This document shows, in pieces, positions 26,779-36,505 of a DNA stretch of 64,000 nucleotides. A program made the translations under genes and the position numbers. The notes beneath the pieces are model-generated. The model saw nothing but the letters and a program-made list of their open reading frames with translations. It was not told the DNA's origin and did not search any database. The DNA is from Oscillospiraceae bacterium. Lineage in GTDB: Bacteria > Bacillota > Clostridia > Oscillospirales > Ruminococcaceae. Numbering within the stretch: position 1 is the first letter of the stretch; each line of letters opens with the position of its first letter. The DNA lies in the NCBI GenBank assembly GCA_031280965.1, contig JAITFZ010000014.1, positions 124,001 to 188,000 on the forward strand, in the 5' to 3' direction.

Positions 26779-28179
26779 ATGAAAAAAATTAACGTAACCG
26801 AAGTTGTTTTGCGTGACGCGCACCAGTCACTGATTGCGACGCGCATGACCATAGATGAAATGCTTCCAGCTCTGCCGCTTTTAGACAAAGTCGGTTTTCA
26901 TTCGATTGAATGTTGGGGCGGCGCGACTTTCGATGCCTGTTTGCGCTTTCTTGACGAAGACCCGTGGGAAAGACTGCGGATTTTAAGGCGCGAAATGCCG
27001 AAAACAAAGCTTCAAATGCTTTTCAGAGGGCAAAACATGCTCGGCTACAGGCATTACGCCGATGATGTTTTAGAGTATTTTGTGCAAAAGTGTGCAGGTA
27101 ACGGCATTGATATAATTCGTATTTTCGATGCGCTCAACGATATTCGCAATATGACGACCTCAATTAAAGCCGCCAAGAAAGAAAGCGCGCATTTTCAAGC
27201 CTGCATTTCCTACACACTCAGCCCCGTTCACAGCACGGATAAGTTCGTGGAATTCGCTAAACAATTAGAAAACGAGGGCGCAGACAGCATTTGCATAAAA
27301 GATATGGCAGGGCTTTTAAAACCGTATACTGCCTTTGAGCTTGTTCGTGCCCTTAAAGAAGCGGTAAGGCTCCCGATTCAGGTTCACTCGCACTATACTT
27401 CGGGCATGGCTTCAATGTCGTATCTGAAAGCTGTTGAAGCGGGTGCGGATGCGGTTGACACCGCGATGTCACCGCTTGCAACGGGAACAAGCCATATGGC
27501 GACCGAAACCCTCGTCGCCGCGCTTCAAGACACGGAGTACGATACAGGATTAAACCTTTCGCTTTTGACCGAAATCCGCGATTACTTCGAGAAATTACGG
27601 GAGAAATATTTGAAAAGCGGACTGCTTGACCCAAAGGTTATGGGCGTTGACGCAAACACATTGCTTTATCAGGTTCCGGGCGGTATGCTGTCGAATTTGG
27701 TTTCGCAACTTAAACAAGCGGGAAAGTCAGATAAATTTGAGGAAGTGCTGAAAGAAATTCCGCGTGTGAGGGAAGATTCGGGCTATCCGCCGCTTGTTAC
27801 GCCGACTTCTCAAATTGTGGGAACGCAGGCGGTCTTTAACATAATAAGCGGCGAGCGTTACAAGACCGTTACGAAAGAGTTTAAAGGGCTTGTCAAGGGC
27901 GAATACGGCAGAACCCCCGAAGCAATCAGCCCCGAATTCAGGCAAAAAATCATCGGCGATGAACAGCCCGTGGATTGCCGCCCCGCTGATTTAATAGCCC
28001 CAGAACTGGAAAAGCTTAAATCCGAGGCGGGAAAGTGGGTACAGCAGGAAGAAGATGTGCTGAGTTACGCTATGTTCGGTCAGGTCGCGGAGAAGTTCTT
28101 TGAGAAGCGCTCGGACAGACAAAACGGCATCGACAATACCAACAAAGACACTATAAACAAGGTTTTAAGCGTACTGTAA
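26779..28179 (+). CDS. Pyruvate/oxaloacetate carboxyltransferase subunit (5S / OadA / PycB-like)
   Basis: The 466-residue protein is a DRE-TIM barrel carboxyltransferase: LRDAHQSLIATRM (metal-binding Asp), FRGQNMLGYRHYADD, CIKDMAG (carboxylated Lys), and VHSHYTSG (metal-binding His pair), followed by the PYC_OADA domain. It exchanges carboxyl between biotin and pyruvate/oxaloacetate. It ends without a biotinyl domain, which is supplied separately upstream. No OadB membrane pump is encoded nearby, so a soluble transcarboxylase fits better than a sodium-pumping decarboxylase. Confidence 0.93.
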   Translation: MKKINVTEVVLRDAHQSLIATRMTIDEMLPALPLLDKVGFHSIECWGGATFDACLRFLDEDPWERLRILRREMPKTKLQMLFRGQNMLGYRHYADDVLEYFVQKCAGNGIDIIRIFDALNDIRNMTTSIKAAKKESAHFQACISYTLSPVHSTDKFVEFAKQLENEGADSICIKDMAGLLKPYTAFELVRALKEAVRLPIQVHSHYTSGMASMSYLKAVEAGADAVDTAMSPLATGTSHMATETLVAALQDTEYDTGLNLSLLTEIRDYFEKLREKYLKSGLLDPKVMGVDANTLLYQVPGGMLSNLVSQLKQAGKSDKFEEVLKEIPRVREDSGYPPLVTPTSQIVGTQAVFNIISGERYKTVTKEFKGLVKGEYGRTPEAISPEFRQKIIGDEQPVDCRPADLIAPELEKLKSEAGKWVQQEEDVLSYAMFGQVAEKFFEKRSDRQNGIDNTNKDTINKVLSVL

Positions 28180-28186
28180 TTTTTAT

Positions 28187-28210
28187 AACAGTATTTTAAA
28201 CAATACTGTT
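28187..28210 (+). terminator. Hairpin after the carboxyltransferase genes
   Basis: Perfect 9-bp stem AACAGTATT/AATACTGTT with loop TTAAAC, followed by GAAAGATTTTTGT. Probable terminator; shares TAACAG/CTGTTA ends with palindromes at 7994 and 9845. Confidence 0.55.
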
Positions 28211-28315
28211 GAAAGATTTTTGTATAGAATTTACAAATAGCCGGTATAATAGTTATGGTTCTTGAACGAAATAGGAGAATATTTCAACGATTGACAAGAA
28301 AATATTAAATCCCTG

Positions 28316-28344
28316 TTGACTTAATCCGCGATTCAATATATACT
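28316..28344 (+). promoter_or_regulatory. Promoter of ptsH
   Basis: TTGACT (28316-28321), 17 bases, TATACT (28339-28344), about 35 bases before the HPr start. The ribosome site is ATGGAGGGATATAGAT. Confidence 0.7.
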
Positions 28345-28379
28345 ATATAGAGTGATAATTTCAATGGAGGGATATAGAT

Positions 28380-28643
28380 ATGCTCGTAAAAGAGATAACC
28401 GTAGAAAATCAAGTAGGTCTGCACGCAAGACCGGCTACTTTTTTTATTCAAAAAGCCAACGAGTATAAATCCTCGATTTGGGTGGAGAAAGAGGGGCGCC
28501 GGGTTAACGCTAAGAGTTTGCTCGGTGTTTTATCGCTCGGTATTGTCGGACATACGGCGATAAAAATTCTTGCCGACGGCGCGGACGAGCAACTTGCGGT
28601 TGACGGTTTGATTAAACTCGTGGAAAGCGGATTCGCAGAGTAG
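28380..28643 (+). CDS. ptsH: HPr family phosphocarrier protein
   Basis: The 87-residue protein has GLHARPATFFIQKAN with the His15-type phosphorylation site and AKSLLGVLSLGI with the regulatory Ser46-type site. The serine is the target of HPr kinase/phosphorylase, encoded in this window at 53568. It carries phosphate in sugar PTS and, phosphorylated on Ser, acts in carbon catabolite control. It stands alone between a promoter and a terminator, away from ptsI. Confidence 0.92.
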   Translation: MLVKEITVENQVGLHARPATFFIQKANEYKSSIWVEKEGRRVNAKSLLGVLSLGIVGHTAIKILADGADEQLAVDGLIKLVESGFAE

Positions 28644-28673
28644 TACAGAGAAAAATGAAAATAACGCGCAGAT

Positions 28674-28713
28674 AACCGTCGGCGGCTATTTGGATAGTGC
28701 GGGCGGTTTTTTT
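28674..28713 (+). terminator. Terminator after ptsH
   Basis: ACCG at 28675-28678 pairs with CGGT at 28704-28707, with an inner stem CTAT/ATAG, followed by a run of seven T. Confidence 0.75.
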
Positions 28714-28810
28714 ATGTTCAATTGGTTCTATATGCATAATTTATACATATTGCACAAACAATAGGGAAAAGGAACCTAAAAATTCTATGCATAAAATTTC
28801 ATGCAAGCTA

Positions 28811-28839
28811 TTGCATTATTTTTTCATATGTAGTATAAT
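28811..28839 (+). promoter_or_regulatory. Main promoter of the S10-spc-alpha ribosomal operon
   Basis: TTGCAT (28811-28816), 17 bases, TATAAT (28834-28839). It leaves a leader of about 80 bases before rpsJ. Upstream (28730-28800) AT-rich sequence holds a near-palindrome ATATGCATAATTTATACATA and a second TATGCATAA word that could bind a regulator or act as an UP element. Confidence 0.7.
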
Positions 28840-28926
28840 TATTTTTGCGCGTTGCTGTTTTGCAAAATGAAACACACGGCAGCGTGTAAACAATCACACC
28901 GGTATTTTCCAGAAAGGAGAAACAGC

Positions 28927-29238
28927 TTGGCAGTTAAGGAAAAAGTAAGAATTAAAGTCAAAGGTTACGAGCATGGCATAGTTGATTCCGCTTCCGCTAA
29001 GATAGTAGAAACGGCAAAACGCACCGGCTCACGCGTTGCGGGACCGATTCCCCTCCCGACAGACAAGGAAATCATTACGATACTCCGTGCCGTCCACAAG
29101 TATAAGGACAGCAGAGAGCAGTTCGAGATGAGAACCCATAAGCGCCTTATTGACGTGATTCGTCCTACCAACAAGACAGTGGAAGCGCTTCAAAACCTTG
29201 AGCTTCCGGCCGGCGTGGAAATTTCAATGGAGTTCTAA
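28927..29238 (+). CDS. rpsJ: 30S ribosomal protein S10, TTG start
   Basis: The 103-residue protein is S10 ([33 protein letters not shown]). The start is TTG 28927 with AGAAAGGAGAAACAGC before it; the longer in-frame ATG at 28852 would run back to the promoter. It opens the S10 operon. The str genes (rpsL, rpsG, fusA, tuf) found upstream in Bacillus are not here. Confidence 0.97.
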   Translation: MAVKEKVRIKVKGYEHGIVDSASAKIVETAKRTGSRVAGPIPLPTDKEIITILRAVHKYKDSREQFEMRTHKRLIDVIRPTNKTVEALQNLELPAGVEISMEF

Positions 29239-29245
29239 CGAACAA

Positions 29246-29281
29246 TTGACAATTTACAGTTGACAATAAACATTTGTCAAC
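29246..29281 (+). repeat. Period-14 spacer repeat between rpsJ and rplC
   Basis: TTGACAATTTACAGTTGACA repeats TTGACAAT at a 14-base period, then ATTTGTCAA can pair back to TTGACAAT. A matching period-14 array lies between rplW and rplB. Confidence 0.5.
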
Positions 29282-29366
29282 TTTCCGGTCATGTTGTGCG
29301 GAACCGCTCGGTTAAGCCGAACGGTAAACCGTCTCAACCAATAACCATATAGGAGGTACCTTTATA

Positions 29367-29999
29367 ATGAAAAAAGGTATAATCGGAAAGAAAATCGGCA
29401 TGACCCAGATTTTCACCGAAGCAGGGAAAGTAATTCCCGTAACGGTAGTTGAAGCCGGTCCGTGCGTTATTGTGCAGAAGAAAACAGATGAAAACGATGG
29501 CTACACGGCTTTACAACTCGGCTACGGCGATGTTTCACCCAAGGGTGTGAACAAGCCGAAACAGGGGCATTTTAAGAAAAACGACCTGCCGTTTAAGCGG
29601 CATCTTCGCGAATTCAGGCTTGAAAGCGCAAATGAAATGAATGTAGGCGATATATTAAAAGCCGATGTATTTGCCGAAGGCGATGTAATCGACGTTTCCG
29701 GCGTAAGCAAGGGCAAGGGCTTTCAGGGCGCAATCAAGCGCCACAATGTCAGAAGCATAAAAGATTCACACGGTTCCGGCCCCACGCACCGCCACGCGGG
29801 TTCAATGGGCGCCAACTCCAGTCCGTCCAGAATCTTCAAGGGCAAGAAACTGCCCGGACATATGGGCGCGGAAAAAGTAACCGTGCAGAACCTTACAGTA
29901 GTAAAGGTTGACGCAGAGAACAACTTAATCGCAATCAGGGGCGCAGTTCCGGGGCCTAAGGGCGGCGTAGTCTGCATTACCTCAGCGGTTAAGGCGTAA
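29367..29999 (+). CDS. rplC: 50S ribosomal protein L3
   Basis: The 210-residue protein is L3 ([15 protein letters not shown], the conserved glycine-rich loop around [15 protein letters not shown]). It is an early 23S rRNA binder near the peptidyl-transferase centre. The start is preceded by AGGAGGTACCTTTATA. A 128-base spacer from rpsJ carries the period-14 repeat. Confidence 0.98.
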   Translation: MKKGIIGKKIGMTQIFTEAGKVIPVTVVEAGPCVIVQKKTDENDGYTALQLGYGDVSPKGVNKPKQGHFKKNDLPFKRHLREFRLESANEMNVGDILKADVFAEGDVIDVSGVSKGKGFQGAIKRHNVRSIKDSHGSGPTHRHAGSMGANSSPSRIFKGKKLPGHMGAEKVTVQNLTVVKVDAENNLIAIRGAVPGPKGGVVCITSAVKA

Positions 30000-30015
30000 A
30001 GGGAGGGAATGAGAA

Positions 30016-30639
30016 ATGGCACAGGTATCAGTGTATGATATGAACGGCAACGAGGTTTCCACCCTTGAGCTAAATAAAGAAGTCTTCGGTATAGAACCGA
30101 ACGCGGCTATATTACACGCGGCAGTGGTGAATTATCTCGCCAATCAGCGTAAGGGAAACCAGTCAACGTTAACAAGGTCTGAAGTTCGCGGCGGCGGCAA
30201 AAAGCCGTGGAGACAAAAGGGAACCGGTCGCGCAAGACACGGCTCGACAAGAAGCCCGCAGTGGAGAACCGGCGGAGTGGCGTTTGCGCCGAAGCCGAGA
30301 AGCTACAGATATGCCCTTAATAAAAAGGTGAGACGTATAGCAATGAAGTCGGCGCTTTCAACGAAAGTGATTGACGGGGATATGATGGTTCTTGATAACC
30401 TTAAAGTTGACGAATACAAGACCAAAACAATGGTTAAGCTTATGAGCGCGCTCGGCGCGGACAGAAAAGCGCTGTTAGTTTTAAGCAGTGCCGATGACAA
30501 AATTATCAGAAGTGCCGCGAATATTCCCGGCGTAAAGACGACGCAGGTTAACACCCTGAACGTTTACGACATCTTGAATTATGATAAGTTCATCGTCGTA
30601 AAGGAAGCCGTCTCCAAAATCGAGGAGGTGTACGCGTAA
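30016..30639 (+). CDS. rplD: 50S ribosomal protein L4
   Basis: The 207-residue protein is L4/uL4 (RSEVRGGGKKPWRQKGTGRA, RHGSTRSPQWRTGG), which lines the peptide exit tunnel with its central loop. Its stop overlaps the rplW start (TAATG). Confidence 0.98.
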   Translation: MAQVSVYDMNGNEVSTLELNKEVFGIEPNAAILHAAVVNYLANQRKGNQSTLTRSEVRGGGKKPWRQKGTGRARHGSTRSPQWRTGGVAFAPKPRSYRYALNKKVRRIAMKSALSTKVIDGDMMVLDNLKVDEYKTKTMVKLMSALGADRKALLVLSSADDKIIRSAANIPGVKTTQVNTLNVYDILNYDKFIVVKEAVSKIEEVYA

Positions 30640-30947
30640 TGGCATTATCAGACAGAACCGCTCATGATATTATCATAAAGCCGGTAATCACCGAACGCGC
30701 TATGGATAACCTTCAACAGCGCAAATACACATTTCGCGTTATGAAAAACGCCAATAAAATCGAAATCGCAAAAGCCGTTGAGGCTCTTTTTGGCGGCGTA
30801 AGGGTCGATAAGGTCAACACAATGACCGTAAGAGGCAGAAAAAGACGCCAGGGCAGAAACGAAGGTTACACGCCAAGTTGGAAAAAAGCAATCGTTACGC
30901 TCAAGAAGGATTCAAAAACAATAGAATTCTTTGATGGTATGGTGTAG
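30639..30947 (+). CDS. rplW: 50S ribosomal protein L23
   Basis: The 102-residue protein is L23 (IIKPVITERAMDNLQQRKYTF, VRGRKRRQGRNEGYTPSWKKA). It sits at the exit tunnel as a docking site for trigger factor and SRP. Start overlaps the rplD stop, so the two are coupled. Confidence 0.98.
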   Translation: MALSDRTAHDIIIKPVITERAMDNLQQRKYTFRVMKNANKIEIAKAVEALFGGVRVDKVNTMTVRGRKRRQGRNEGYTPSWKKAIVTLKKDSKTIEFFDGMV

Positions 30948-30951
30948 GCAA

Positions 30952-30979
30952 GTTTACAGTTGACAATGTACAGTTGACA
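30952..30979 (+). repeat. Period-14 spacer repeat between rplW and rplB
   Basis: TTTACAGTTGACAATG followed by TACAGTTGACA: the unit TACAGTTGACAATG is repeated, related to 29246-29281. A GC-rich stretch (GGGGCGGCGCACTGCGCGCC) follows. The TTGACA words resemble -35 boxes, but no good -10 is seen. Confidence 0.45.
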
Positions 30980-31029
30980 GCAGGGGCGGCGCACTGCGCG
31001 CCAATAAGCCCGTCAATAAGGAGATAGAA

Positions 31030-31863
31030 ATGGCTATTAAACTTTATAAGCCCACCACGCCCGGGCGCCGTGGAATGTCAGTGGTGGATTACAGTGGATT
31101 ATCCAAGGTTGAGCCTGAAAAAAGCCTGTTACAGACTTTGAAAAAACATTCGGGGCGCAACAGCTACGGCAGAATTACCGTTCGCCATAAAGGCGGCGGA
31201 AACCGCGTAAAATATAGAATAATCGACTTTAAGAGAAATAAGCTCGGCATGGACGCCGAGGTCAAAACGCTTGAATATGACCCTAACCGCTCGGCTTTCA
31301 TCGCGTTGGTGCAGTATGAAGACGGCGAGAAAAAGTATATACTTGCTCCCGATAAGCTTGCGGTAGGCGATATAATCAGAGCAGGGAAAGACTCCGACAT
31401 AAAGCCGGGAAACGCCCTTGCGCTAAGCGATATGCCTGTAGGTACGGTCATTCACGCGATTGAGCTTTATCCCGGAAAAGGCGCGCAGCTTGTACGCTCG
31501 GCGGGCGGCTCGGCACAGCTTATGGCTAAAGAGGGCAAGTTGGCGCTTATAAGATTGCCAAGCGGCGAGCTTCGCAATGTATCCATTAAGTGCATGGCGA
31601 CAATCGGCTCGGTTTCTAACCCCGACCACTCTAACATTAACTTAGGCAAAGCCGGCAGAGTTCGTCACATGGGCAAACGTCCGACAGTTCGCGGCTCAGT
31701 TATGAACCCCTGCGACCACCCGCACGGCGGCGGCGAGGGCAAATCACCCATAGGGCGTCCGAGTCCCGTAACGCCTTGGGGTAAGCCGACATTAGGCTAC
31801 AAGACCCGCTCAAGAAAAAAGGCGAGCAATAAGTTTATCGTGAAACCCCGTGACAAGAAATAA
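31030..31863 (+). CDS. rplB: 50S ribosomal protein L2
   Basis: The 277-residue protein is L2 ([36 protein letters not shown], the conserved histidine loop in [17 protein letters not shown]). It supports the peptidyl-transferase centre. AAGGAGATAGAA precedes the ATG. Confidence 0.98.
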   Translation: MAIKLYKPTTPGRRGMSVVDYSGLSKVEPEKSLLQTLKKHSGRNSYGRITVRHKGGGNRVKYRIIDFKRNKLGMDAEVKTLEYDPNRSAFIALVQYEDGEKKYILAPDKLAVGDIIRAGKDSDIKPGNALALSDMPVGTVIHAIELYPGKGAQLVRSAGGSAQLMAKEGKLALIRLPSGELRNVSIKCMATIGSVSNPDHSNINLGKAGRVRHMGKRPTVRGSVMNPCDHPHGGGEGKSPIGRPSPVTPWGKPTLGYKTRSRKKASNKFIVKPRDKK

Positions 31864-31949
31864 TTAATTAACCGCAGGTTTTGTTAATAAGAATCGGGAA
31901 ATCCGGTGCCGGTTCCTTAACTTGCTAAACTTGAAAGGAATAAACTATA

Positions 31950-32225
31950 ATGAGCAGAAGCATCAAGAAGGGTCCGTATGTAGAAGCGTCCCTTATGAAA
32001 AAGGTAACGGTAATGAACGATTCGGGCGAGAAAAAGGTCGTAAAGACCTGGAGTCGCGCAAGCACCATCTTTCCCGATTTCGTAGGGCATACATTCGCGG
32101 TGCATGACGGGCGTAAGCATGTTCCCGTTTACGTAACCGAGGATATGGTAGGTCATAAATTAGGCGAATTCGCTACGACGCGTACCTACAGAGGTCACGC
32201 CGGAAGCAAGACGACGAAGAAATAA
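31950..32225 (+). CDS. rpsS: 30S ribosomal protein S19
   Basis: The 91-residue protein is S19 ([54 protein letters not shown]). It binds the 16S rRNA head with S13. TTGAAAGGAATAAACTATA precedes the ATG. Confidence 0.98.
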   Translation: MSRSIKKGPYVEASLMKKVTVMNDSGEKKVVKTWSRASTIFPDFVGHTFAVHDGRKHVPVYVTEDMVGHKLGEFATTRTYRGHAGSKTTKK

Positions 32226-32238
32226 AAGGAGAAAAAGC

Positions 32239-32574
32239 ATGGAAGCAAGAGCTGAACTTAAACACGTCCGTATTTCTCCGCGAAAGGTCGGAATCGTGCT
32301 TGATTTAATCAGAAATAAACCTGTAGACGTTGCTATGGCTACATTGAAACTTACACCGAAAGCGGCAAGCGAACCGCTTCAGAAGCTTTTGAAGTCTGCT
32401 ATGGCAAACGCCGAAAACAACCATATGATGGATTTGGCATCGTGTTATATTGCCGGGTGCTGGGTGGGAGCGGGCATAACCATGAAGCGCATACGCCCCA
32501 AAGACCACGGTCGCGCACACCGCATATTAAAGCGCACATCCAATATAACTTTGGTTGTTAAGGAAAAGGAGTAA
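32239..32574 (+). CDS. rplV: 50S ribosomal protein L22
   Basis: The 111-residue protein is L22 ([40 protein letters not shown]). Its beta hairpin reaches into the exit tunnel. AAAAGGAGAAAAAGC precedes the start. Confidence 0.98.
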   Translation: MEARAELKHVRISPRKVGIVLDLIRNKPVDVAMATLKLTPKAASEPLQKLLKSAMANAENNHMMDLASCYIAGCWVGAGITMKRIRPKDHGRAHRILKRTSNITLVVKEKE

Positions 32575-32578
32575 TAGA

Positions 32579-33529
32579 ATGGGACAAAAGGTTAATCCGC
32601 ACGGAATTAGAGTCGGTATAATAAAAGACTGGGATTCGCGCTGGTATGTAAGCAAGTCCTCGTTCGGCGACACTTTGATTGAGGATTATAAAATCCGCGA
32701 GTATTTCAATAATAAAACATACCGCTCGGATAAGTCGCCGGTTCCTATGAAGCCGGGTATCTCCTTAGTTGAAATTGAGCGCGATGCAACCAAGGTTAAG
32801 GTGTTTATTCACACCGCAAAACCGGGAATTTTAATTGGCTCAAAAGGCGCGGAAATCGAGCGCATGAAGAAAGACCTTGAAAAAATTACAAAGGGTAAAC
32901 CCGTTAATTTAAACATCATTGAAGTCAGGGATTTAGACCTTAACGCGCAACTTGTGGCAGAAGCAATAGCACAGCAACTTGAACAGCGCGTATCGTTCAG
33001 ACGTGCCATGAAGCAGGTAATCGGCAGAACCATGAGAGCCGGCGCAAAGGGCATTAAAACCATGGTGTCGGGTCGCCTTGGCGGCGCGGAAATCGCACGT
33101 GCCGAAAGCTACAAAGAAGGCACGATTCCGTTGCAGACACTGCGTGCGGACATCGACTACGGCACAGCAAGAGCAAATACCACTTACGGCGTAATCGGCG
33201 TAAAAGTGTGGATATACAAGGGCGAAGTTCTCAAAGGCGAAGTAGGCGCCGCTAAAAAGAAGATAGAATCTATGAAGCGTGAACCCACCAACAGAAAACC
33301 GAGAGGTGAAAAGCGCTTCGACGGCAGGAGCAACGACCGCTTCAGAGGCGACCGCCCCGGTAACCGCGAAGGCAGAGTCAGAAACGCACCTGACGGAGCC
33401 GCACCGAAAGACAGAACTGCTTTCCGCACGGAAAGGGGTTCGGCAAGACCGCAAGCCGGCTCACAGAGCGCCGCACCTCGTCCCGCTGAAGTCGCCCCCG
33501 TTGAAAAGAAAGAGGGAGGTAACGAATAA
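32579..33529 (+). CDS. rpsC: 30S ribosomal protein S3 with long disordered C-terminal tail
   Basis: The first about 220 residues are a normal S3 ([20 protein letters not shown] domain around [37 protein letters not shown]). A further about 95 residues follow, rich in Arg, Gly, Pro, Asp and Ala ([32 protein letters not shown]), so the protein has 316 residues against the usual about 210-230. The tail looks disordered and RNA-binding. Start ATG 32579 follows AAAAGGAGTAATAGA. The stop overlaps rplP (TAATG). Confidence 0.97.
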   Translation: MGQKVNPHGIRVGIIKDWDSRWYVSKSSFGDTLIEDYKIREYFNNKTYRSDKSPVPMKPGISLVEIERDATKVKVFIHTAKPGILIGSKGAEIERMKKDLEKITKGKPVNLNIIEVRDLDLNAQLVAEAIAQQLEQRVSFRRAMKQVIGRTMRAGAKGIKTMVSGRLGGAEIARAESYKEGTIPLQTLRADIDYGTARANTTYGVIGVKVWIYKGEVLKGEVGAAKKKIESMKREPTNRKPRGEKRFDGRSNDRFRGDRPGNREGRVRNAPDGAAPKDRTAFRTERGSARPQAGSQSAAPRPAEVAPVEKKEGGNE

Positions 33530-33975
33530 TGCTGCTTCCGAAAAGAGTTAAGTACAGGCGTCAGCAAAGAGGACGCATGAAAGGCAAGGCGTCCCGCGGC
33601 AACGTGGTTTCCAACGGCGATTACGGCTTACAAGCCGCAGAACCGTCTTGGGTCACATCGAATCAAATCGAAGCCGCACGTATTGCAATGACGCGTTATA
33701 TCAAGCGCGGAGGTCAGGTTTGGATTAAAATTTTCCCTGACAAGCCCGTTACGCAAAAACCCGCTGAAACACGCATGGGTTCCGGTAAAGGTTCGCCGGA
33801 ATACTGGGTAGCGGTTGTAAAGCCGGGCAGGGTTATGTTTGAAATCGCGGGTGTTTCGGAAGAAACAGCGCGTGAAGCTATGAGGCTCGCGGCGCACAAG
33901 CTTCCGTTAAAATGCAAGTTCATAAGAAAGGCAGAGGAGGTTCCGGTTCATGAAATTAGCGAAGGAAATGCGTGA
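33529..33975 (+). CDS. rplP: 50S ribosomal protein L16
   Basis: The 148-residue protein is L16 ([40 protein letters not shown]). It helps position tRNA in the A site. GGGAGGTAACGAATA precedes the start, and the 26 bases at its 3' end overlap rpmC. Confidence 0.98.
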   Translation: MLLPKRVKYRRQQRGRMKGKASRGNVVSNGDYGLQAAEPSWVTSNQIEAARIAMTRYIKRGGQVWIKIFPDKPVTQKPAETRMGSGKGSPEYWVAVVKPGRVMFEIAGVSEETAREAMRLAAHKLPLKCKFIRKAEEVPVHEISEGNA

Positions 33976-34183
33976 TTTATCTGAGCTTGAGCTTAACGAG
34001 AAGGTCACCGACCTTAAACAAGAGCTTTTTAATCTGCGCTTTCAGCACGCTGTAAACCAACTTGAAAATCCGCAGAGAATAAAAGCTGTTAAAAAGCAAA
34101 TAGCAATCATCAAAACAATTCAGCGCGAACGTGAACTTAGTGTTTCCGCAGGAAACGCACAAGCAAGCGGAATTAGGGGGTAG
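33950..34183 (+). CDS. rpmC: 50S ribosomal protein L29
   Basis: The 77-residue protein is L29 ([39 protein letters not shown]). ATG 33950 has GAGGAGG nine bases upstream; a later ATG at 33968 lacks a site. The chosen start overlaps rplP by 26 bases, an unusually long overlap. The C-terminus is about ten residues longer than common L29. Confidence 0.95.
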   Translation: MKLAKEMRDLSELELNEKVTDLKQELFNLRFQHAVNQLENPQRIKAVKKQIAIIKTIQRERELSVSAGNAQASGIRG

Positions 34184-34191
34184 GGAACTAA

Positions 34192-34449
34192 ATGAGCGAA
34201 AGAAATTTACGCAAAACAAGAGTAGGTGTTGTCGTAAGCGACAAGATGGACAAGAGCATTGTTATCGCTATTAAAGACAACGTTCGTCACCCCTTGTATA
34301 AGAAAATCATTAAGCGCACAATCAAGTTTAAAGCGCATGATGAGAATAACGAGTGCAGCGTAGGCGATAAGGTTGAGGTAATGGAAACCCGCCCCATATC
34401 CAAGGATAAACACTGGCGCTTAGTTAAAATACTCGAGAAAGCGAAGTAA
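34192..34449 (+). CDS. rpsQ: 30S ribosomal protein S17
   Basis: The 85-residue protein is S17 ([40 protein letters not shown]). It binds the 5' domain of 16S rRNA. Eight bases separate it from rpmC. Confidence 0.98.
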   Translation: MSERNLRKTRVGVVVSDKMDKSIVIAIKDNVRHPLYKKIIKRTIKFKAHDENNECSVGDKVEVMETRPISKDKHWRLVKILEKAK

Positions 34450-34454
34450 TTATT

Positions 34455-34823
34455 ATGATACAAATGCAATCACGCCTGAAGGTTGCCGACAACACCGGCG
34501 CCAAGGAGATTCAGTGCATAAGAGTGCTGGGCGGAACCCGCCGCAGATACGCCAATATCGGCGATGTTATTGTTGCATCGGTTAAGAAAGCCGCTCCCGG
34601 CGGAACCGCTAAAAAAGGCGAAGTTGTGCGCTGTGTTATCGTGCGCTCTAAGTCGGGCGTAAGGCGCGGCGACGGCACTTATATCCGCTTTGATGAGAAC
34701 GCAGCGGTTATAATCAAGGAAGACAAAAACCCGAGGGGAACCCGTATTTTCGGGCCGGTAGCGAGAGAACTTCGCGATAAAGAATATATCAAGATTCTGT
34801 CGCTCGCACCCGAAGTATTGTAG
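34455..34823 (+). CDS. rplN: 50S ribosomal protein L14
   Basis: The 122-residue protein is L14 ([40 protein letters not shown]). It contacts 16S rRNA across the subunit interface. The stop codon lies at the edge of a palindromic intergenic repeat. Confidence 0.98.
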   Translation: MIQMQSRLKVADNTGAKEIQCIRVLGGTRRRYANIGDVIVASVKKAAPGGTAKKGEVVRCVIVRSKSGVRRGDGTYIRFDENAAVIIKEDKNPRGTRIFGPVARELRDKEYIKILSLAPEVL

Positions 34824-34848
34824 GGTACGATGCTTGCATCGTACCGTA
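34821..34848 (+). repeat. Palindromic intergenic repeat (TAGGG family) after rplN
   Basis: Nine-bp stem GGTACGATG (34824-34832) with CATCGTACC (34837-34845), loop CTTG. It overlaps the rplN stop (TAG 34821-34823) and belongs with 16031-16060. There is no U-tract, so it is not a clear terminator in mid-operon. Confidence 0.6.
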
Positions 34849-34870
34849 AATAAAGCAGAGGTAAATAATT

Positions 34871-35185
34871 ATGAATTCACTTCACGTTAAAAAAGGCGAC
34901 GAGGTAATGGTAATTTCCGGTCGTGATAAGGGCAAAAAAGGCAAAGTGCTTGAAGTCAGCCCGAAAGAAGGCAAGATAATTGTCGAAGGTCGAAATATCG
35001 TCACCAAGCACGTTAAACCTAAAAAAGCGGGTCAGCTCGGCGGTATAGTTAAAGCCGAGGGCGCGTTCTACGCCTGTAAGGTCATGCCTGTCTGCCCCAA
35101 GTGCGACAAGCCGACACGCGTTGGCAGCGAAATTAAAAAAGACGAAAAAATCAGAGTCTGCAAAAAGTGCGGAGCTGAACTGTAA
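34871..35185 (+). CDS. rplX: 50S ribosomal protein L24, zinc-ribbon variant
   Basis: The 104-residue protein is L24 with KOW motif ([20 protein letters not shown]). The C-terminal half carries two Cys-x-x-Cys pairs ([20 protein letters not shown]), the zinc-binding form of L24. It starts 50S assembly. The stretch after it (35186-35279) has TTGTACA-like repeats and no gene. Confidence 0.98.
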   Translation: MNSLHVKKGDEVMVISGRDKGKKGKVLEVSPKEGKIIVEGRNIVTKHVKPKKAGQLGGIVKAEGAFYACKVMPVCPKCDKPTRVGSEIKKDEKIRVCKKCGAEL

Positions 35186-35279
35186 TTGTACATTGTTCGT
35201 TGTACACTGTTAATTGAATTAATGCGGGGCTGTATGATAACATTACTTTCATGCTCCCGCGGCAAGGAGTAAACTCAAA

Positions 35280-35828
35280 ATGGCAAGAATGAAAATCTAT
35301 TACAAAGAGAACGTTGTTCCGGCTCTTTTCAAGAAATTCGGCTACAAAAGCGTAATGCAGGTACCGAAAATTGATAAAATAGTCATAAACGTAGCCTCGG
35401 GCGCCTGCAAGGATAATCCGAAAATTGTTGATGCCATAACCGGCGACATCAAGAAAATTACAGGGCAGAAACCCGTGATTTGCAAGGCGAAAAAGTCGGT
35501 GGCGAATTTTAAGTTGCGCGAAGGAAACATAATCGGCTTAAAAGTCACACTCAGAGATACTGTAATGTACGAATTTTTAGACAGATTCTTCAACGTTGCG
35601 CTTCCGCGAGTAAGAGACTTCAGAGGTATAGACCCAAACTCTTTTGACGGCAGAGGAAATTACTCGGTGGGAGTTAAGGAACAACTCATCTTCCCTGAAA
35701 TCGAGTACGATAAAATCGATGCAGTACGTGGTATGGACATCAGTTTTGTAACAACAGCCAAAACGGACGAGGAAGCAAGAGAGCTACTCAGCTTAATGGG
35801 CGCACCGTTCGCTAAAATGCAGAGTTAG
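35280..35828 (+). CDS. rplE: 50S ribosomal protein L5
   Basis: The 182-residue protein is L5 ([54 protein letters not shown]). It binds 5S rRNA. GCAAGGAGTAAACTCAAA precedes the ATG. Confidence 0.98.
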   Translation: MARMKIYYKENVVPALFKKFGYKSVMQVPKIDKIVINVASGACKDNPKIVDAITGDIKKITGQKPVICKAKKSVANFKLREGNIIGLKVTLRDTVMYEFLDRFFNVALPRVRDFRGIDPNSFDGRGNYSVGVKEQLIFPEIEYDKIDAVRGMDISFVTTAKTDEEARELLSLMGAPFAKMQS

Positions 35829-35854
35829 CAGAGTTAGGAAAGGATTAACTTACG

Positions 35855-36040
35855 ATGGCAAAAAAATCTAAAATCGCAAGCCAAAAGCTTGAGCCGAAAT
35901 TTTCTTCCCGCGGTTACAACAGATGTAAGATATGCGGCAGACCGCACGCATATTTACGCAAATTCGGTATTTGCAGAATTTGCTTCAGAGAGCTTGCTTA
36001 CAAAGGGCAGATTCCCGGTGTAAAAAAATCGAGCTGGTAG
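35855..36040 (+). CDS. rpsZ: 30S ribosomal protein S14, zinc type
   Basis: The 61-residue protein is the short zinc-binding S14 ([38 protein letters not shown]) with four cysteines. Confidence 0.98.
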   Translation: MAKKSKIASQKLEPKFSSRGYNRCKICGRPHAYLRKFGICRICFRELAYKGQIPGVKKSSW

Positions 36041-36094
36041 GATATTGCTCGGGCGCAACAATCTGCGCCGCATACTATACAAGGAGGAAAGACA

Positions 36095-36493
36095 ATGCAA
36101 ATCACCGACACAATTGCGGATATGCTGACGAGAATACGTAATGCCAATTCCGCCAAGCATCAATATGTCGACATCCCGGCTTCCAACATGAAGAAGCAAA
36201 TCGCGCAGATTCTGATGGACGAAGGCTACATCAAAAGCTTTCGTATTATTGAGGATAATAAGCAGGGTATAATCAGAATTACGCTCAAATACGCCGAAAA
36301 TAAAGCGCAGGTAATCCAGGGACTGCGCAGGGTTTCAAAACCCGGACTTAGAATTTATGCGAACAGTAAGGATATGCCTAAGGTGATGAAGGGACTCGGT
36401 ATTGCGATTGTTTCCACATCAAAAGGCATCATGACCGATAAAAAAGCGAGAAGCGAAAATATCGGCGGTGAAGTCCTGGCGTTCGTGTGGTAA
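36095..36493 (+). CDS. rpsH: 30S ribosomal protein S8
   Basis: The 132-residue protein is S8 ([40 protein letters not shown]). It is a primary binder of the 16S central domain. ACAAGGAGGAAAGACA precedes the start. Confidence 0.98.
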   Translation: MQITDTIADMLTRIRNANSAKHQYVDIPASNMKKQIAQILMDEGYIKSFRIIEDNKQGIIRITLKYAENKAQVIQGLRRVSKPGLRIYANSKDMPKVMKGLGIAIVSTSKGIMTDKKARSENIGGEVLAFVW

Positions 36494-36505
36494 GGGGGAA
36501 CGGTA

